DNA from: Microbacterium profundi
GTDB taxonomy: Bacteria > Actinomycetota > Actinomycetes > Actinomycetales > Microbacteriaceae
Length of the DNA: 64,000 nt
Reading direction: 5' to 3'
NCBI RefSeq assembly: GCF_000763375.1
Contig: NZ_JPSY01000001.1
Location: 1,612,001 to 1,676,000, forward strand
Shown: positions 1 to 9,347 of the stretch, one piece after another
How positions within the stretch are numbered: the first letter of the stretch is position 1
Layout: each line of letters begins with the position of its first letter
Position numbers and translations under genes: made by a program
Notes under the pieces: model-generated
Databases searched by the model: none
Seen by the model: the letters and a program-made list of their open reading frames with translations, nothing else
Told to the model about the DNA's origin: nothing

Positions 1-1122
1 CGTCGCCTCGGCCTGCTCAGCGAACGCGACATAGTTCGGGTTCGCCTCGAAGTAGTCGCCGTATGTGCCAGTGAGGTCGGTGCGCATCGGCATCTGCCCG
101 GTGAGCTCGAGGAGCTGTCCGTCGCTGTCGACGCTCGTGGAGAACTTGAGGAACTCCCACGCCGTGGCCTGGTTCTCGCAGGCGGTGAACATCGACACGC
201 TCTTGGAGTCGGCGAACGTCGTCGGGCTCTCACGGCCGTCGCTCGTCGGAACCGGCATGAAGCCCACGTCGACGGTCTCGGCATACGACGGGATCGCCCA
301 TGGGCCTGCGAGCTGCATCGCCGTGGTCCCGGCCGACATCGCGTCGTCGGTGGATGCCTCGTTGGGCGAGAGCTTCTCGTCGTAGAACGTCTTCCAGAAC
401 TCGGCGACGGCGCGTCCTTCGTCCGAATCGAAGGTGGACTTGCCGTCTTCGACGAGCATCGTGCCGTCGGTCTCGGCGAGGTACAGCGGGTAGAAGTCGA
501 ACCACGGCTGGAAGAACTCGCTCGTCGGCGCCGGCCAGATGGCGCTCTGCACACCGGAATCCACGATCGCGCGCGAGCCCTCGAGGAAGGCATCGTACGT
601 GTTCATCTGCGGATCCTCGGGGTCGATGCCCGCGGCTTCGAACAGCGCCTTGTTGTACATGACCATGACCGGGTTCGACTTCCACGGCAGCTGGTAGAAG
701 CTGCCGTCGCTCGCGTAGGACTCGACGTCCCCACCCCGCTCGCTGATGTAGTCGCTGCCGCCCTCGATCGAACTGAGGTCGACGAGTCCGCCCTGCTTGA
801 CCCAGCCTGAGACGGCCGCCGGCGCGACGTTGTAGACGAGGCAGGGGGCGGTGCCTGCGGTGATCGCGGCGGTGATGGCCTCCTCAGAGGAGGACCCTGC
901 CGGGATCTCCTGCGCCGTCACCTTCTCGTCCGGATGCTCGGCGTTCCAGGCCTCGACGACGGCGGTGCCCCATGCGACCTCCTGCTCGTTGTTGGACAGC
1001 CAGACGTCGATGGGTCCGGTGCCTTCGGCTCCGCCCTCGCCGCCTCCTCCGCCTCCGGACGAACATCCGGTGGCGACGAGTGCGACGGCGGCGATGACTG
1101 CTGCTGCGCGTGTCTTCTTCAT
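1..1122 (-). CDS. Sugar ABC transporter substrate-binding lipoprotein (C-terminus cut by window)
   Basis: Extracellular solute-binding protein of a carbohydrate ABC importer, anchored outside the membrane. The first 374 residues are visible and the frame is still open at base 1. A lipoprotein signal (MKKTRAAAV, then lipobox VATGC with Cys20) is followed by a Gly/Ser linker and a family-1-type binding fold with aromatic patches that usually bind sugars. An AAGGAGGA ribosome site lies just upstream of the ATG. The start overlaps the stop of the lacI gene by 4 bp, so the two are cotranscribed and probably translationally coupled. The permeases are expected beyond the left edge. The substrate is unknown. 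Confidence 0.88.
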   Translation of the reverse strand, partial: MKKTRAAAVIAAVALVATGCSSGGGGGGEGGAEGTGPIDVWLSNNEQEVAWGTAVVEAWNAEHPDEKVTAQEIPAGSSSEEAITAAITAGTAPCLVYNVAPAAVSGWVKQGGLVDLSSIEGGSDYISERGGDVESYASDGSFYQLPWKSNPVMVMYNKALFEAAGIDPEDPQMNTYDAFLEGSRAIVDSGVQSAIWPAPTSEFFQPWFDFYPLYLAETDGTMLVEDGKSTFDSDEGRAVAEFWKTFYDEKLSPNEASTDDAMSAGTTAMQLAGPWAIPSYAETVDVGFMPVPTSDGRESPTTFADSKSVSMFTACENQATAWEFLKFSTSVDSDGQLLELTGQMPMRTDLTGTYGDYFEANPNYVAFAEQAEAT

Positions 1123-2156
1123 GGTGTCCTCCTTGACACTTCGGGTGGTGCGGGTGTGGATGCTGTGGATTCGGTGCTCTCGCGGAAATGAACGACGTTG
1201 CAGTCGACGAGCTCCGTGCGCGGCTCCGCGCCGAGGATGCCTTCCCGCAGGAGGCGGGCCGCCGCGCGACCTCGCGCGGCGGGATCGGACGAGACGCTCG
1301 TCAGCGCCGGGGAGAGATGAGCAGACAGATGATCATCGTCGAATCCGGAGATAGCGAGATCGCGCGGAACGGAGAGACCCTGTGAGCGGGCGTAGGACAG
1401 ACCGGCGATCGCCATGGTGTCGTTCGAGTACAGGATGGCGGACGGACGGTCAGGCAGCGCCAGCAGCTCGGCGGTCAGAGCGCGGCCGCTCGAGGCGGTG
1501 AAGTCCCCTTCGCGGAGCAGCGAACCGCCGCCGATGGCATCGACGTATGCGTCCGCGCGCGCCTTCGAGTGCACGTAGTCGAGCGGCCCGGAGACGTGGG
1601 CGATGCGCTCGTGACCGTCGGTGCGGAGCTTTGCGACGATCTCACGCACGGGAGCGGCATCGTCGGTGCGGACGCATGAGAAGCCACTCGGCTGGTCGTA
1701 GGCGCCGACCAGCACGGTCGGCAGGTTCAGTTCGGCCAGAAGCGGGACCCGCCAGTCGTCCGTGCGGAGATCGAGCAGGAGCGCTCCGTCCGCCCGACCG
1801 CGACTGAGCGCCCGATAGGCGCGTTCCTCTGCCGCGCGGTCGGGGACGACCTGAAGGATGAGCGCGGTCTCAGTCGGCGCCAGTACGGATTCGACTCCGG
1901 CGATGAATGCGGGGAAGAACGAGTCGTTGGCGATGACCTCAGGGTCACGGGCGAGAACCACCGCGATCGCGTTGGCTCGACTGGTCGCCAGCGCTCTCGC
2001 GCTCTGACTCGGCACCCAGTTGAGGCGTTCCGCTGCCGCGAGCACCTTGCTGCGGGTCTCGTCCGAGATCGGCCGGTTGCCGCTGAGGGCATGCGAGACC
2101 GTCGCTTTCGTGACGCCGGCTTCGCGAGCGACATCGGCGATCGTCGTGCGGCTCAT
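1119..2156 (-). CDS. LacI-family transcriptional regulator
   Basis: A 345-residue LacI/GalR repressor. The N-terminal helix-turn-helix starts at residue 2 (TTIADVAREAGVTKATVSHA), followed by the hinge LNWVPSQSARALA and a periplasmic-binding-protein-like ligand domain. An in-frame GTG 12 codons upstream exists, but the ATG at 2156 is directly preceded by GAGGAGGTGG and gives the normal family N-terminus. It overlaps the sugar-binding gene by 4 bp. It probably represses itself and the downstream importer through the twin AACCGGTT palindromes upstream. Confidence 0.92.
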   Translation of the reverse strand: MSRTTIADVAREAGVTKATVSHALSGNRPISDETRSKVLAAAERLNWVPSQSARALATSRANAIAVVLARDPEVIANDSFFPAFIAGVESVLAPTETALILQVVPDRAAEERAYRALSRGRADGALLLDLRTDDWRVPLLAELNLPTVLVGAYDQPSGFSCVRTDDAAPVREIVAKLRTDGHERIAHVSGPLDYVHSKARADAYVDAIGGGSLLREGDFTASSGRALTAELLALPDRPSAILYSNDTMAIAGLSYARSQGLSVPRDLAISGFDDDHLSAHLSPALTSVSSDPAARGRAAARLLREGILGAEPRTELVDCNVVHFRESTESTASTPAPPEVSRRTP

Positions 2157-2204
2157 GCCACCTCCTCGTAGCTGCGACCGGAGGACGCGCATAGAGGCGC
2201 GTGT

Positions 2205-2250
2205 GAACCGGTTTGACGAAAGTGTAAACCGGTTTGACGACGAGTGTCAA
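2205..2250 (-). promoter_or_regulatory. Promoter with twin LacI-type operators for lacI and the sugar importer
   Basis: Read on the minus strand there is a perfect -35 TTGACA (2245-2250), an 18-nt spacer and a -10-like TACACT (2221-2226). A perfect palindrome AAACCGGTTT (2226-2235) covers the -10/spacer, and a second copy, GAACCGGTTT (2205-2214), lies 21 bp away centre to centre, two helical turns. This is the expected layout for cooperative LacI-family repression of the gene starting at 2156. The promoter assignment is inference from sequence only. Confidence 0.75.
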
Positions 2251-2474
2251 CGAGCAGGAGCAGATCTCCCGCGACACGATTGCCGACGTCGACGCCTCAG
2301 GCCCGCCGAGGCGGTCACCGCGATCGCGGCCGAAGACCCGTTTGGGAGGCCGAGACCGAGCGTCAGGATTTATCTGAGCCTGTACGCACGCCGGAAACGG
2401 TAGGAGACGCACTCGTCGAGCGGGTGTCTCGCACCGTTTTCGGCGTCACGTGCGCTGAACGGATTCTGCCGGTG
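2251..2474. other. Intergenic, no gene seen
   Basis: This is the rest of the 318-bp gap between the end of the MFS gene and the lacI start. Open frames here lack a ribosome site and have shadow-like composition. No convincing terminator hairpin was found. Confidence 0.5.
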
Positions 2475-3752
2475 TCAGCGCGTGCCGCGGATCATCATGA
2501 TCGTTATCGCGGAGAACACTGCGATTCCCGCGGCGAGATAGAAACCCGCTCCGTATCCGCCGAGGGTCGTCACGGCCACGGACATCACCACGGGACCGAG
2601 GATCTGCCCTCCGGTGGTCGCCATGTTGAGGATTCCGAGATCCTTCGCGGCGGTGGCCGGGTCGGGCAGGACGGCGTAGTTCAGCGCCTGGTCGACCGAG
2701 TTGAACACGCCGAATGCGAGCCCGAGGCCGAGCACGGCGAACACGATCATCGACGAGCTGTCGTGCCAGAGCGCGGGGACCAGCAGAGCGATCACCAGGA
2801 TGATGGATGCCGCGGCGACCGGCGCCTTCCGGCGCCCGATGCGGTCGGACAGCGGTCCCGCGATGACGCCCGCGATCAGCGACCCGACGGTCTGGATCCC
2901 GGCGATCGCCGCGAGCATACCGGCCGCAGCGATCATGGGAAGCGCGAAGTGGTCGGTGAGGATGTAGAGCTGGTATCCGGTGATCGAGTACATCGCGAGA
3001 ACGAACAGAAGTTTTCCGACGAGTGCGAAGTAGAAGTCGCGTGCGCCCTTGCGCGGGAACGAGAACGAGTGCAGGATCGCGGCGCGGTCGAACGGAGGCT
3101 TAGGTTCGTCCTTGTTCGAGCGATCCGGTGCGATGAGGGCGACCACGGGGCCGGCGAGGAGCACGACGACGCCGAACACGATGAAGCCGGTTCCGGTGTC
3201 GCCGAGGAAGCGCGCTGCCACGATCCCCGCAGCGCCGGCGCCGATCGTGCTGCCGACACCGTAGATGGCGGAGAACGTTCCCCGTCTCTTCTCCGGCACG
3301 CGGTCCGGGATGATCGCGATCAGCGGAGCGACGATCGCATTGAGGAAGAACTGGAAGACGCACCACAGCGCGACGAGAGCGACGACGGAGTCGACGACGG
3401 AGAGGGCGAAGAGGGAGAGAGCGCACGCTGCGGAGCCGAGCAGTATCCACGGAGTGCGCCGGCCGAGGCGCGACCTGGTCCGGTCCGACAGCGCGCCGAA
3501 CACGATGTTCGCCACCAGCGCGACGACCGAGCCGACCATCGACAGCATGGCGATGGCTGCGACCTTCTCATCGGGCGCGATCAGCTCCAGGCGGGCCGGC
3601 AGCAGGACACCGATCCCGGCGATGAACGGGGCGAGCCAGAGCAGATTGCCGAGGATGATCGCGATCGCCAGCCGGATCGGGGATCGAGGGTTGTCAGCAG
3701 GCGCCGGTGCGGTGGCGCTTGCGAGGGGTGTTGCAGGAATGGAAGACATCAT
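2475..3752 (-). CDS. MFS transporter, probable glycoside/sugar importer
   Basis: About 425 residues with twelve predicted membrane helices. The MFS signature between helices 2 and 3 is visible (FGALSDRTRSRLGRRTPW), with a second copy in the C-terminal half (GPLSDRIGRRK). The frame is open upstream to 3926, but that part is not membrane-like; ATGs at 3752 and 3749 follow an AAAGGA site. It lies 61 bp downstream of a cytoplasmic GH3 beta-glucosidase on the same strand, so it likely imports the glycoside that enzyme cleaves. The substrate is inferred. Confidence 0.85.
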   Translation of the reverse strand: MMSSIPATPLASATAPAPADNPRSPIRLAIAIILGNLLWLAPFIAGIGVLLPARLELIAPDEKVAAIAMLSMVGSVVALVANIVFGALSDRTRSRLGRRTPWILLGSAACALSLFALSVVDSVVALVALWCVFQFFLNAIVAPLIAIIPDRVPEKRRGTFSAIYGVGSTIGAGAAGIVAARFLGDTGTGFIVFGVVVLLAGPVVALIAPDRSNKDEPKPPFDRAAILHSFSFPRKGARDFYFALVGKLLFVLAMYSITGYQLYILTDHFALPMIAAAGMLAAIAGIQTVGSLIAGVIAGPLSDRIGRRKAPVAAASIILVIALLVPALWHDSSSMIVFAVLGLGLAFGVFNSVDQALNYAVLPDPATAAKDLGILNMATTGGQILGPVVMSVAVTTLGGYGAGFYLAAGIAVFSAITIMMIRGTR

Positions 3753-3813
3753 CGTCCTTTCAAGGTGCTGCGACCCGCGACCGAACAGTGCGGGCCATGA
3801 GGTGGGAGCGCCG

Positions 3814-6009
3814 TCAAGCGCCTGCGTCAGGGAGAGACCCTGTCCGGGGGCAGACGAGCGCCGGGGCCGGCAGTTCGAGAGTGGTGTCGACTGCATCGCG
3901 ATCGCCGGCGAAAGAGGCCACCTCAAGACTGATCGCTCCGTTCGGAGTGATCAGTCTGTCGGCCTCCGGTGACCATACGGCGAGCGGACGGAGTGAGAGC
4001 GGGACCGTGATCACGCGTCGTTCTCCAGTCTCGAGCGCGACGGGTGTGAAGCCGAGCAGCACGCGGTCGCCGACCTGTGGGCGGTGGGCATACACCTGCA
4101 CGACGTGGCGACCGGCGCGTGAACCTGTGTTCTCCAGTGCGACGGTGACCCGTGCCGTCTCGTCTCCTGTGAACTCTGCCGCAGCATCCGAGAGGGAGAA
4201 CTGCGTGTACGACAGCCCGAACCCGAATGGGAACGCGGCGGGTACGCCGAGGCGATCGAGCAGCCGCTGCCCGTGCCAGCGATCGTAGGTGATCTCGGTG
4301 GCATGCCGGTCGAAGTACGGCAGGTGGTCTTCGCTGGTGGGGATGGCGAACGGCAGGCGCCCGGAAGGATCTGCGGCACCGAGGAGCACATCCGCCAGTC
4401 CGTTACCGCCTTCCATCCCGGCGTACCAGCCCATCAGGATGCCGGGGACGCTGGACTTCCAGGATTCGGTGATAACCGCGCCGGCGGCCACGATCACGAC
4501 GACCGTGCGGGCATTGGCCGAGCCGACGGCGCGGATGATCTCCTCGTCGACCGGCCGGAGGGTGAGCCGTTCGCGGTCGCCGCCGCCGGCCATCGCCTCG
4601 GCGCCGGCCATGGATGCGATCGCGACGTCGCCGTCCGGATGCGGCGGGAACAGCGCAGTGAGTTCTGCGCCGAACGCATCGGGATCGGCCCATTCGCCCT
4701 CGTCGTCGGCCGTGTAGCCCGCGACGATCACAGCCGCATCGCAGTCCGCGGCTGCTCGCGCCGCAGCGTCGGCGTCATCGTCCGGGACGTACACGATCTC
4801 GGCGTCGGGCAGCGCGGACGTCAGGCCCTCGAGAGCCGTGACGACATAGGGGGAGCGGACATCGGACGAACCATGGTCTCCGGTGTTGGCGAGGTCGGCG
4901 AGGCGGCCGATGACGGCCAGCCGACGGATCTGCGTGCCATTCAGCGGAAGAACCGGCGTGCCTTCGACCGGTTCGTTGCGCAGAAGCACGGCGCCGCGCG
5001 CGGCGGCTTCCCGTGCGAGAGCCGTGTGCGCGGGGCTTGCGATGACGTCGCGGGATGGCACCTCGTCCGGCAGTGCGGCGGCGAAGCGAAGCTGGGTTGC
5101 GATGATGCGAAGTCCGGCACGCTCGACTGCAGCCCAGCTGGCGGATCCGTCTGCGAGAGCGGTTTCGAGGTGCTCGGCGCGGATCTGCCGGAACGGCTCC
5201 TCCACATCGAGTCCGGCTTCGAGGCTGAGAGCGGCATCGCGCAGGCCGAACACGAAGTCGGATACGGTGACGCCCTTGAAGTTCCAGCGCTCGCGCAGGA
5301 TATCCGTCAGCAATTGCTTGTTCTGCCCGGCCCATTCTCCGTTTACGGAATTGTAGGCCGACATCACACCGGCGACGCCTTCCTCGATCACGCGACGGAA
5401 GTGCGGCAGGTACACCTCGTGGAGGGTCGCATCATCGGCTGTGACATCGACCTTCAGGCGGGCGTTCTCCATCGAGTTGAGTGCGTAGTGCTTGACGCAG
5501 GCCATGACATGCTTCTGCACGCCGCGGGTGAGGGCGGATCCCATCTCCCCGAGCAGGAGTGAGTCTTCGCCGTAGGTCTCCTGAGCGCGGCCCCACGCGG
5601 GATGGCGGAGCAGGTTGATGCAGACCCCTGCGAAGAAGTTGCCGCCCTGGGCTGCGACTTCGGCGCCGATCGCCTCGCCGATCCGCTGCTCGAGTTCGGT
5701 GTCCCAGGTGGCGCCGCGCGACATGGAGACGGGGAAGGCGGTCGACTTGCCCACGACGACACCACGGGGGCCGTCGCTGAAGCGGAGACCCGGGATCCCC
5801 AGTCTCGGGATCGAACCGTGCACGATGGGGTGCACGTTGTACCCCTCCTGCATCATGACGCTCTGTCCCTCCCAGAAAGGATCGTCGCCATCGAGCAGCC
5901 AAAGGCGCTCTTCGGATGAATGCTGCGCGTACAGTGCGACCGCTTCGACGGCGGCATCGGCCCCGTCTCGGACTGCCCGGACGGCGGCGTCGAATGGTGT
6001 GGATGACAT
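3814..6009 (-). CDS. GH3 beta-glucosidase, cytoplasmic
   Basis: A 731-residue glycoside hydrolase family 3 enzyme that would release glucose or a related sugar from beta-glycosides. The N-terminal barrel carries KHYALNS, and the GVTVSDF motif supplies the nucleophile Asp251. An alpha/beta sandwich follows, then a fibronectin-III-like C-terminal domain (VQVYAHRP region). There is no signal peptide, so it acts on imported substrate. The ATG follows GAGGAGACGCAG. It is upstream of the MFS gene and downstream of a TetR gene on the same strand. A loose TTAC/GTAA dyad at 6037-6058 might be the TetR site. Confidence 0.92.
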   Translation of the reverse strand: MSSTPFDAAVRAVRDGADAAVEAVALYAQHSSEERLWLLDGDDPFWEGQSVMMQEGYNVHPIVHGSIPRLGIPGLRFSDGPRGVVVGKSTAFPVSMSRGATWDTELEQRIGEAIGAEVAAQGGNFFAGVCINLLRHPAWGRAQETYGEDSLLLGEMGSALTRGVQKHVMACVKHYALNSMENARLKVDVTADDATLHEVYLPHFRRVIEEGVAGVMSAYNSVNGEWAGQNKQLLTDILRERWNFKGVTVSDFVFGLRDAALSLEAGLDVEEPFRQIRAEHLETALADGSASWAAVERAGLRIIATQLRFAAALPDEVPSRDVIASPAHTALAREAAARGAVLLRNEPVEGTPVLPLNGTQIRRLAVIGRLADLANTGDHGSSDVRSPYVVTALEGLTSALPDAEIVYVPDDDADAAARAAADCDAAVIVAGYTADDEGEWADPDAFGAELTALFPPHPDGDVAIASMAGAEAMAGGGDRERLTLRPVDEEIIRAVGSANARTVVVIVAAGAVITESWKSSVPGILMGWYAGMEGGNGLADVLLGAADPSGRLPFAIPTSEDHLPYFDRHATEITYDRWHGQRLLDRLGVPAAFPFGFGLSYTQFSLSDAAAEFTGDETARVTVALENTGSRAGRHVVQVYAHRPQVGDRVLLGFTPVALETGERRVITVPLSLRPLAVWSPEADRLITPNGAISLEVASFAGDRDAVDTTLELPAPALVCPRTGSLPDAGA

Positions 6010-6112
6010 CTGCGTCTCCTCAGACTATTACTTCATACTTACGAGGTACGCGGTAAAGATAGCACGATCGTGGTGCAGCGCAACAGGTCGAATCTGCGAC
6101 TGAACAGAGACT

Positions 6113-6748
6113 TCAGCGCAGCGCGGGGATGCCGGCGGCGACGGCGTCCCAGAGTGCGAGCAGATCGGACTCCGGTTCATGAAGCCACTGAAGCTGCAGG
6201 CCGTCCATCACGGCGAGCAGGTGGCGGGCGATCGCATGCGCATCGTCGGCCTGCGGGATGAGGCGTGCGAAAGCTGCGAGGGTGCTCTGCTGGCGGGTGG
6301 TGAAGTAGTCGTGCGCCGGGTGTTCGGGGCTCATCGACTCGGCTTCGAGCACGCTGTACAGGCGGACGATCTCAGGTTGAAGGCCGTTGCGCTCGACGAT
6401 CGCACGGCACACCGTCGAAAGATCCAAGTGGGTATTGACGATGACATCGCTGAGATCGTCGAGCGTCGACGCCCCGGAGGGGATCTCGATGCCGAGGATC
6501 TCGAAGAGCGCGATGGCGTCGACCCTGTCTCGATGATCGAGTACGGCGACGAGTAGACCGTCCTTCGAGCCGAAGTGATGCAGAACGCCGTTGACGGTGA
6601 GCCCGCACGAGTCGGCGACATCCTGCAGCGACAGACCCCAGTATCCGCGTTCGGCGATGACCGACGTCGAGACGTCGATGATCTGCTGTCTCCGGACCGC
6701 GGTAGGCATCCGGACACGGCGTTTGATGCTGATGGGAACGGTCATCAC
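6113..6748 (-). CDS. TetR-family transcriptional regulator
   Basis: About 211 residues. The N-terminal TetR HTH runs roughly from residue 15 to 65 (RQQIIDVSTSVIAERGYWGLSLQDVA, then the recognition segment VNGVLHHFGSKDGL). The remainder is the helical ligand-binding half. The start is uncertain: GTG at 6748, ATG at 6745, or ATG at 6709, none with a strong ribosome site. It lies 103 bp upstream of the beta-glucosidase gene on the same strand and probably controls the glucosidase and MFS pair. Confidence 0.85.
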   Translation of the reverse strand: MMTVPISIKRRVRMPTAVRRQQIIDVSTSVIAERGYWGLSLQDVADSCGLTVNGVLHHFGSKDGLLVAVLDHRDRVDAIALFEILGIEIPSGASTLDDLSDVIVNTHLDLSTVCRAIVERNGLQPEIVRLYSVLEAESMSPEHPAHDYFTTRQQSTLAAFARLIPQADDAHAIARHLLAVMDGLQLQWLHEPESDLLALWDAVAAGIPALR

Positions 6749-6794
6749 ACCATCTTCGCGTATACGTCCGGGACGCTGGGCGAGCAGGGGCGCG

Positions 6795-7844
6795 TCAGGC
6801 CGTCAGCGTCTCGATGTCGATCACGAAGCGGTAGCGCACGTCGGATGCCAGCACCCTGGCCCATGCCTCATTGACCTGATCGGCAGAAGTGATCTCGATC
6901 TCCGGGGCGATGCCGTGCTCGGCGCAGAAGTCGAGCATCTCCTGGGTCTCCGCGATGCCGCCGATGTTGGACCCTGCGAACGAGCGGCGTCCGCCGATGA
7001 GCGTGCCGACGCTCACCGCCATGGGCTCGGCGGGTGCGCCCACGTTCACGAGTGTGCCGTCCATCGCCAGCAGCTTCAGGTACGCGTTGATGTCGATGGC
7101 CGCTGAGACGGAGTTGATGATCAGGTCGAAGCTCGAGCGCAGCGAACGGAACGTCTCAGGGGCCTCGGTGGCGAAGTAGTGGTCGGCGCCGAGCGCGAGC
7201 GCATCGTCCTTCTTGCTCAGCGAACGGGACAGCACGGTGACCTCGGCACCCATGGCGTGCGCAATCTTGACCGCCATGTGGCCCAGCCCGCCGAGGCCGA
7301 CCACGGCGACCCGCTTGCCGGGACCGGCGTTCCAGTGCCGCAGCGGCGAATATGTGGTGATGCCGGCGCACAGCAGAGGCGCGGCCTTCTCGTAGGGGAT
7401 CGCCTCCGGCAGCCGCAGTACGAAGTCCTCGGTGACGACGATGCCGGTGGAGTAGCCGCCCTGCGTGATCGTGCCGTCGACGTCAGTGGCGCCATAAGTG
7501 CCGATCGCACCCTTCAGGCAGTGCTGCTCGCTGCCTGCCGCGCAGTTCTCACACTCGCCGCAGGAGTTGACAAGGCACCCGACACCCACGCGGTCGCCGA
7601 CCGCGAACTTCGTCACGTCGGAGCCGACCTCTGCCACCGTGCCGGCGATCTCGTGGCCCACCGTCAGCGGGTACTGCTGCGCGCCCCAGTCGCCCTGCAC
7701 CGTGTGGATGTCGGAGTGGCAGATCCCCGCCCAGCGGATGTCGATGCGCACGTCCTCAGGTCCGACGTCGCGGCGTTCGATCGTGCCGAGAAAGAGCGGC
7801 TCGGTGGCGGAGGGCGCGACGATGGCGGGGATCACAGTGGTCAT
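6795..7844 (-). CDS. Zinc-dependent NAD(P) alcohol dehydrogenase (CAD/YahK type)
   Basis: A 349-residue medium-chain dehydrogenase/reductase. The catalytic-zinc region reads WAGICHSD and GHEIAGTV, the structural-zinc loop has four cysteines ([15 protein letters not shown]), and the nucleotide-binding motif is [12 protein letters not shown]. It resembles the cinnamyl-alcohol-dehydrogenase/YahK group, which usually reduces aldehydes with NADPH. The ATG at 7844 was chosen over longer frames because it starts the family N-terminus. It sits between the TetR gene and an alpha/beta hydrolase, all on the minus strand with short gaps. Confidence 0.9.
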   Translation of the reverse strand: MTTVIPAIVAPSATEPLFLGTIERRDVGPEDVRIDIRWAGICHSDIHTVQGDWGAQQYPLTVGHEIAGTVAEVGSDVTKFAVGDRVGVGCLVNSCGECENCAAGSEQHCLKGAIGTYGATDVDGTITQGGYSTGIVVTEDFVLRLPEAIPYEKAAPLLCAGITTYSPLRHWNAGPGKRVAVVGLGGLGHMAVKIAHAMGAEVTVLSRSLSKKDDALALGADHYFATEAPETFRSLRSSFDLIINSVSAAIDINAYLKLLAMDGTLVNVGAPAEPMAVSVGTLIGGRRSFAGSNIGGIAETQEMLDFCAEHGIAPEIEITSADQVNEAWARVLASDVRYRFVIDIETLTA

Positions 7845-7896
7845 GATCCGAGCGTAGACCGGATGCTGAGGCAGAGGCGACTGCGCAGTGTCGAGG

Positions 7897-8703
7897 TCAG
7901 TCCGCGGCTTCGCCGATGAACTCCAGCGCCGCATCCTTGAACGCGCGGGAACCCGGCGCATTGAAGTGGTTGCGATCCGGGATCTCGAAGAACCGCCCGT
8001 GCGGCGCAGCATCCGCCAGGGCGCGGGAGCCCTCGATGATGGCATCCTTCGATCCTGTTGCGAACAGGATCGGGCGGGTCGGTGCGTTCGACGGGTCGGG
8101 GTCGACAGTGCGCGTCTGCCGCATGCCTCCGGCCAGTGCCAGTAGCGAGTGCAGATCGTTGCCCGAGACGCGCTCGGTCAAGGCGATGTAGTTCCTGGTC
8201 GTCTGGTCCTGAACCGGCTCACCGTGGTCGGCATACGCGCGCACCTGGCCGATGTCGAGCCGTTCGAGCGGGATGCCGTCCGGAACGCCGCCGAGCACGG
8301 CGCGGGTGATCCGCTGCGGAAGATCACGGACGACCTCCCATCCGACCCTCGCGCCGAGCGAGTAGCCGACGTAGAACGCCTCCTCGACGAGGTAGACGTC
8401 CATGACGGTTTCGACGTCGATCGCGAGCGTGCGGATGGCGTACGCCGCGGCCTCGTGCGGCTTGTCGCTCGCTCCGTGGCCGCGCTGGTCGAGCGCGAGG
8501 ACGCGGTACCCGGCGCCCGTCAGGTCGCGCACCCATCCGGTGAGGACCCAGTTGTCTCGCGCATTGGAGGCGAAGCCGTGCACGATGACGACGACCGGAG
8601 CGTCGATGTCGCCCCAGGTGTATGTCGCGAGCCGCGTGCCGTCGGCGGCATAAACGAGCTGTGGATTCGGCATCCGGGTCAGTTCAGCGAGAGGGGCGGC
8701 CAC
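7897..8703 (-). CDS. Alpha/beta-hydrolase fold protein
   Basis: About 268 residues. The oxyanion-side motif VIVHGF and the nucleophile elbow GYSLGAR (Ser115) are visible, with probable Asp220 (GSKDAI) and His246 (RNHFN). This makes a complete catalytic triad for an esterase or related hydrolase; the substrate cannot be read. The start used is GTG at 8703; an ATG ten codons later (8673) is an alternative. It is 52 bp upstream of the alcohol dehydrogenase gene on the same strand. Confidence 0.87.
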   Translation of the reverse strand: MAAPLAELTRMPNPQLVYAADGTRLATYTWGDIDAPVVVIVHGFASNARDNWVLTGWVRDLTGAGYRVLALDQRGHGASDKPHEAAAYAIRTLAIDVETVMDVYLVEEAFYVGYSLGARVGWEVVRDLPQRITRAVLGGVPDGIPLERLDIGQVRAYADHGEPVQDQTTRNYIALTERVSGNDLHSLLALAGGMRQTRTVDPDPSNAPTRPILFATGSKDAIIEGSRALADAAPHGRFFEIPDRNHFNAPGSRAFKDAALEFIGEAAD

Positions 8704-8747
8704 GCTTCCATCATGGCACTCGGGCTGCGGTGCGGCTCGGACGTGAC

Positions 8748-9305
8748 TCAGGCGAGCTCGCCCTGAGGCTCGTCCGCATCGCTGAGCGCCGTGAGGAAGC
8801 GGATGACCGCCTCGCGGTCACCTGGCGACATCGCCGCGGCGGCGGCGAACCGGCGTGCGTGCTGGCGCCCGATCGTCTCGTGAGCGGAGATCCGGGTGGA
8901 TTCGGTGACCTCGATGCAGAGTGTGCGACGGTCGCTCGGATGCTGGGTGCGCAAGAGGTGACCTCCTGCCACGAGCCGATCGACCAGCTTCGTCGTCGAT
9001 GCACTGGAGATGCCCACCTCGTGAGCGATGTCCTTGGGAGTGACGAGCCGCCCCTGCTGCTGCGACCTGATGATCATCCGGATCGCGCGCATGTCGCTCT
9101 CGTTGAGTTTCATGTAGCGCTTGGACGCCTCCGAGAGCGTGCGGGCAGCCTCCTGCCAGCCACGCAGAGCCTCCATGACCCTGACGCACTGGTCGATGTC
9201 GGCCTCTGTCAGGTTCGAGCTGTCGACCAGGTCTGAGTCGCGCGAGAAATAGCGCACGCCCGACTCCTGAGGGACTTCGTGGTCTGCCACTGTCTCAGCA
9301 TACAT
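8748..9305 (-). CDS. MarR-family regulator, probable repressor of the carotenoid operon
   Basis: A 185-residue winged-helix protein. The MarR core (LVTPKDIAHEVGISSAS, then the wing HPSDRRTLCIEVTE) covers roughly residues 85-135. It is divergent from idi and the crt genes with only 42 bp between the two starts. This matches Corynebacterium glutamicum, where the MarR-type CrtR is divergent from crtE and represses the crt operon, responding to geranylgeranyl diphosphate. The functional parallel is inference from position and family. Confidence 0.88.
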   Translation of the reverse strand: MYAETVADHEVPQESGVRYFSRDSDLVDSSNLTEADIDQCVRVMEALRGWQEAARTLSEASKRYMKLNESDMRAIRMIIRSQQQGRLVTPKDIAHEVGISSASTTKLVDRLVAGGHLLRTQHPSDRRTLCIEVTESTRISAHETIGRQHARRFAAAAAMSPGDREAVIRFLTALSDADEPQGELA

Positions 9306-9330
9306 TTCTCGTGATAAGTTGAACTCTCAC

Positions 9331-9338
9331 TTAGCTAA
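9331..9338. promoter_or_regulatory. Palindrome TTAGCTAA between marR and idi
   Basis: A perfect 8-bp palindrome lies in the only 42 bp separating the divergent MarR and idi genes. Both promoters must overlap it, so it is the best candidate operator for the MarR protein. Confidence 0.45.
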
Positions 9339-9347
9339 CGAAATGGG

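Noticed and set aside
2244..3800. Long open frame (518 codons) on the plus strand opposite the MFS gene
   Set aside because: Its translation is dominated by Arg, Asp, Glu and His, as expected from the complement of high-GC coding DNA, and it opposes a clear membrane transporter.
6037..6058. Loose TTAC/GTAA dyad upstream of the beta-glucosidase as TetR operator
   Set aside because: Arms are short and imperfect; kept only as a remark in the gene entry.
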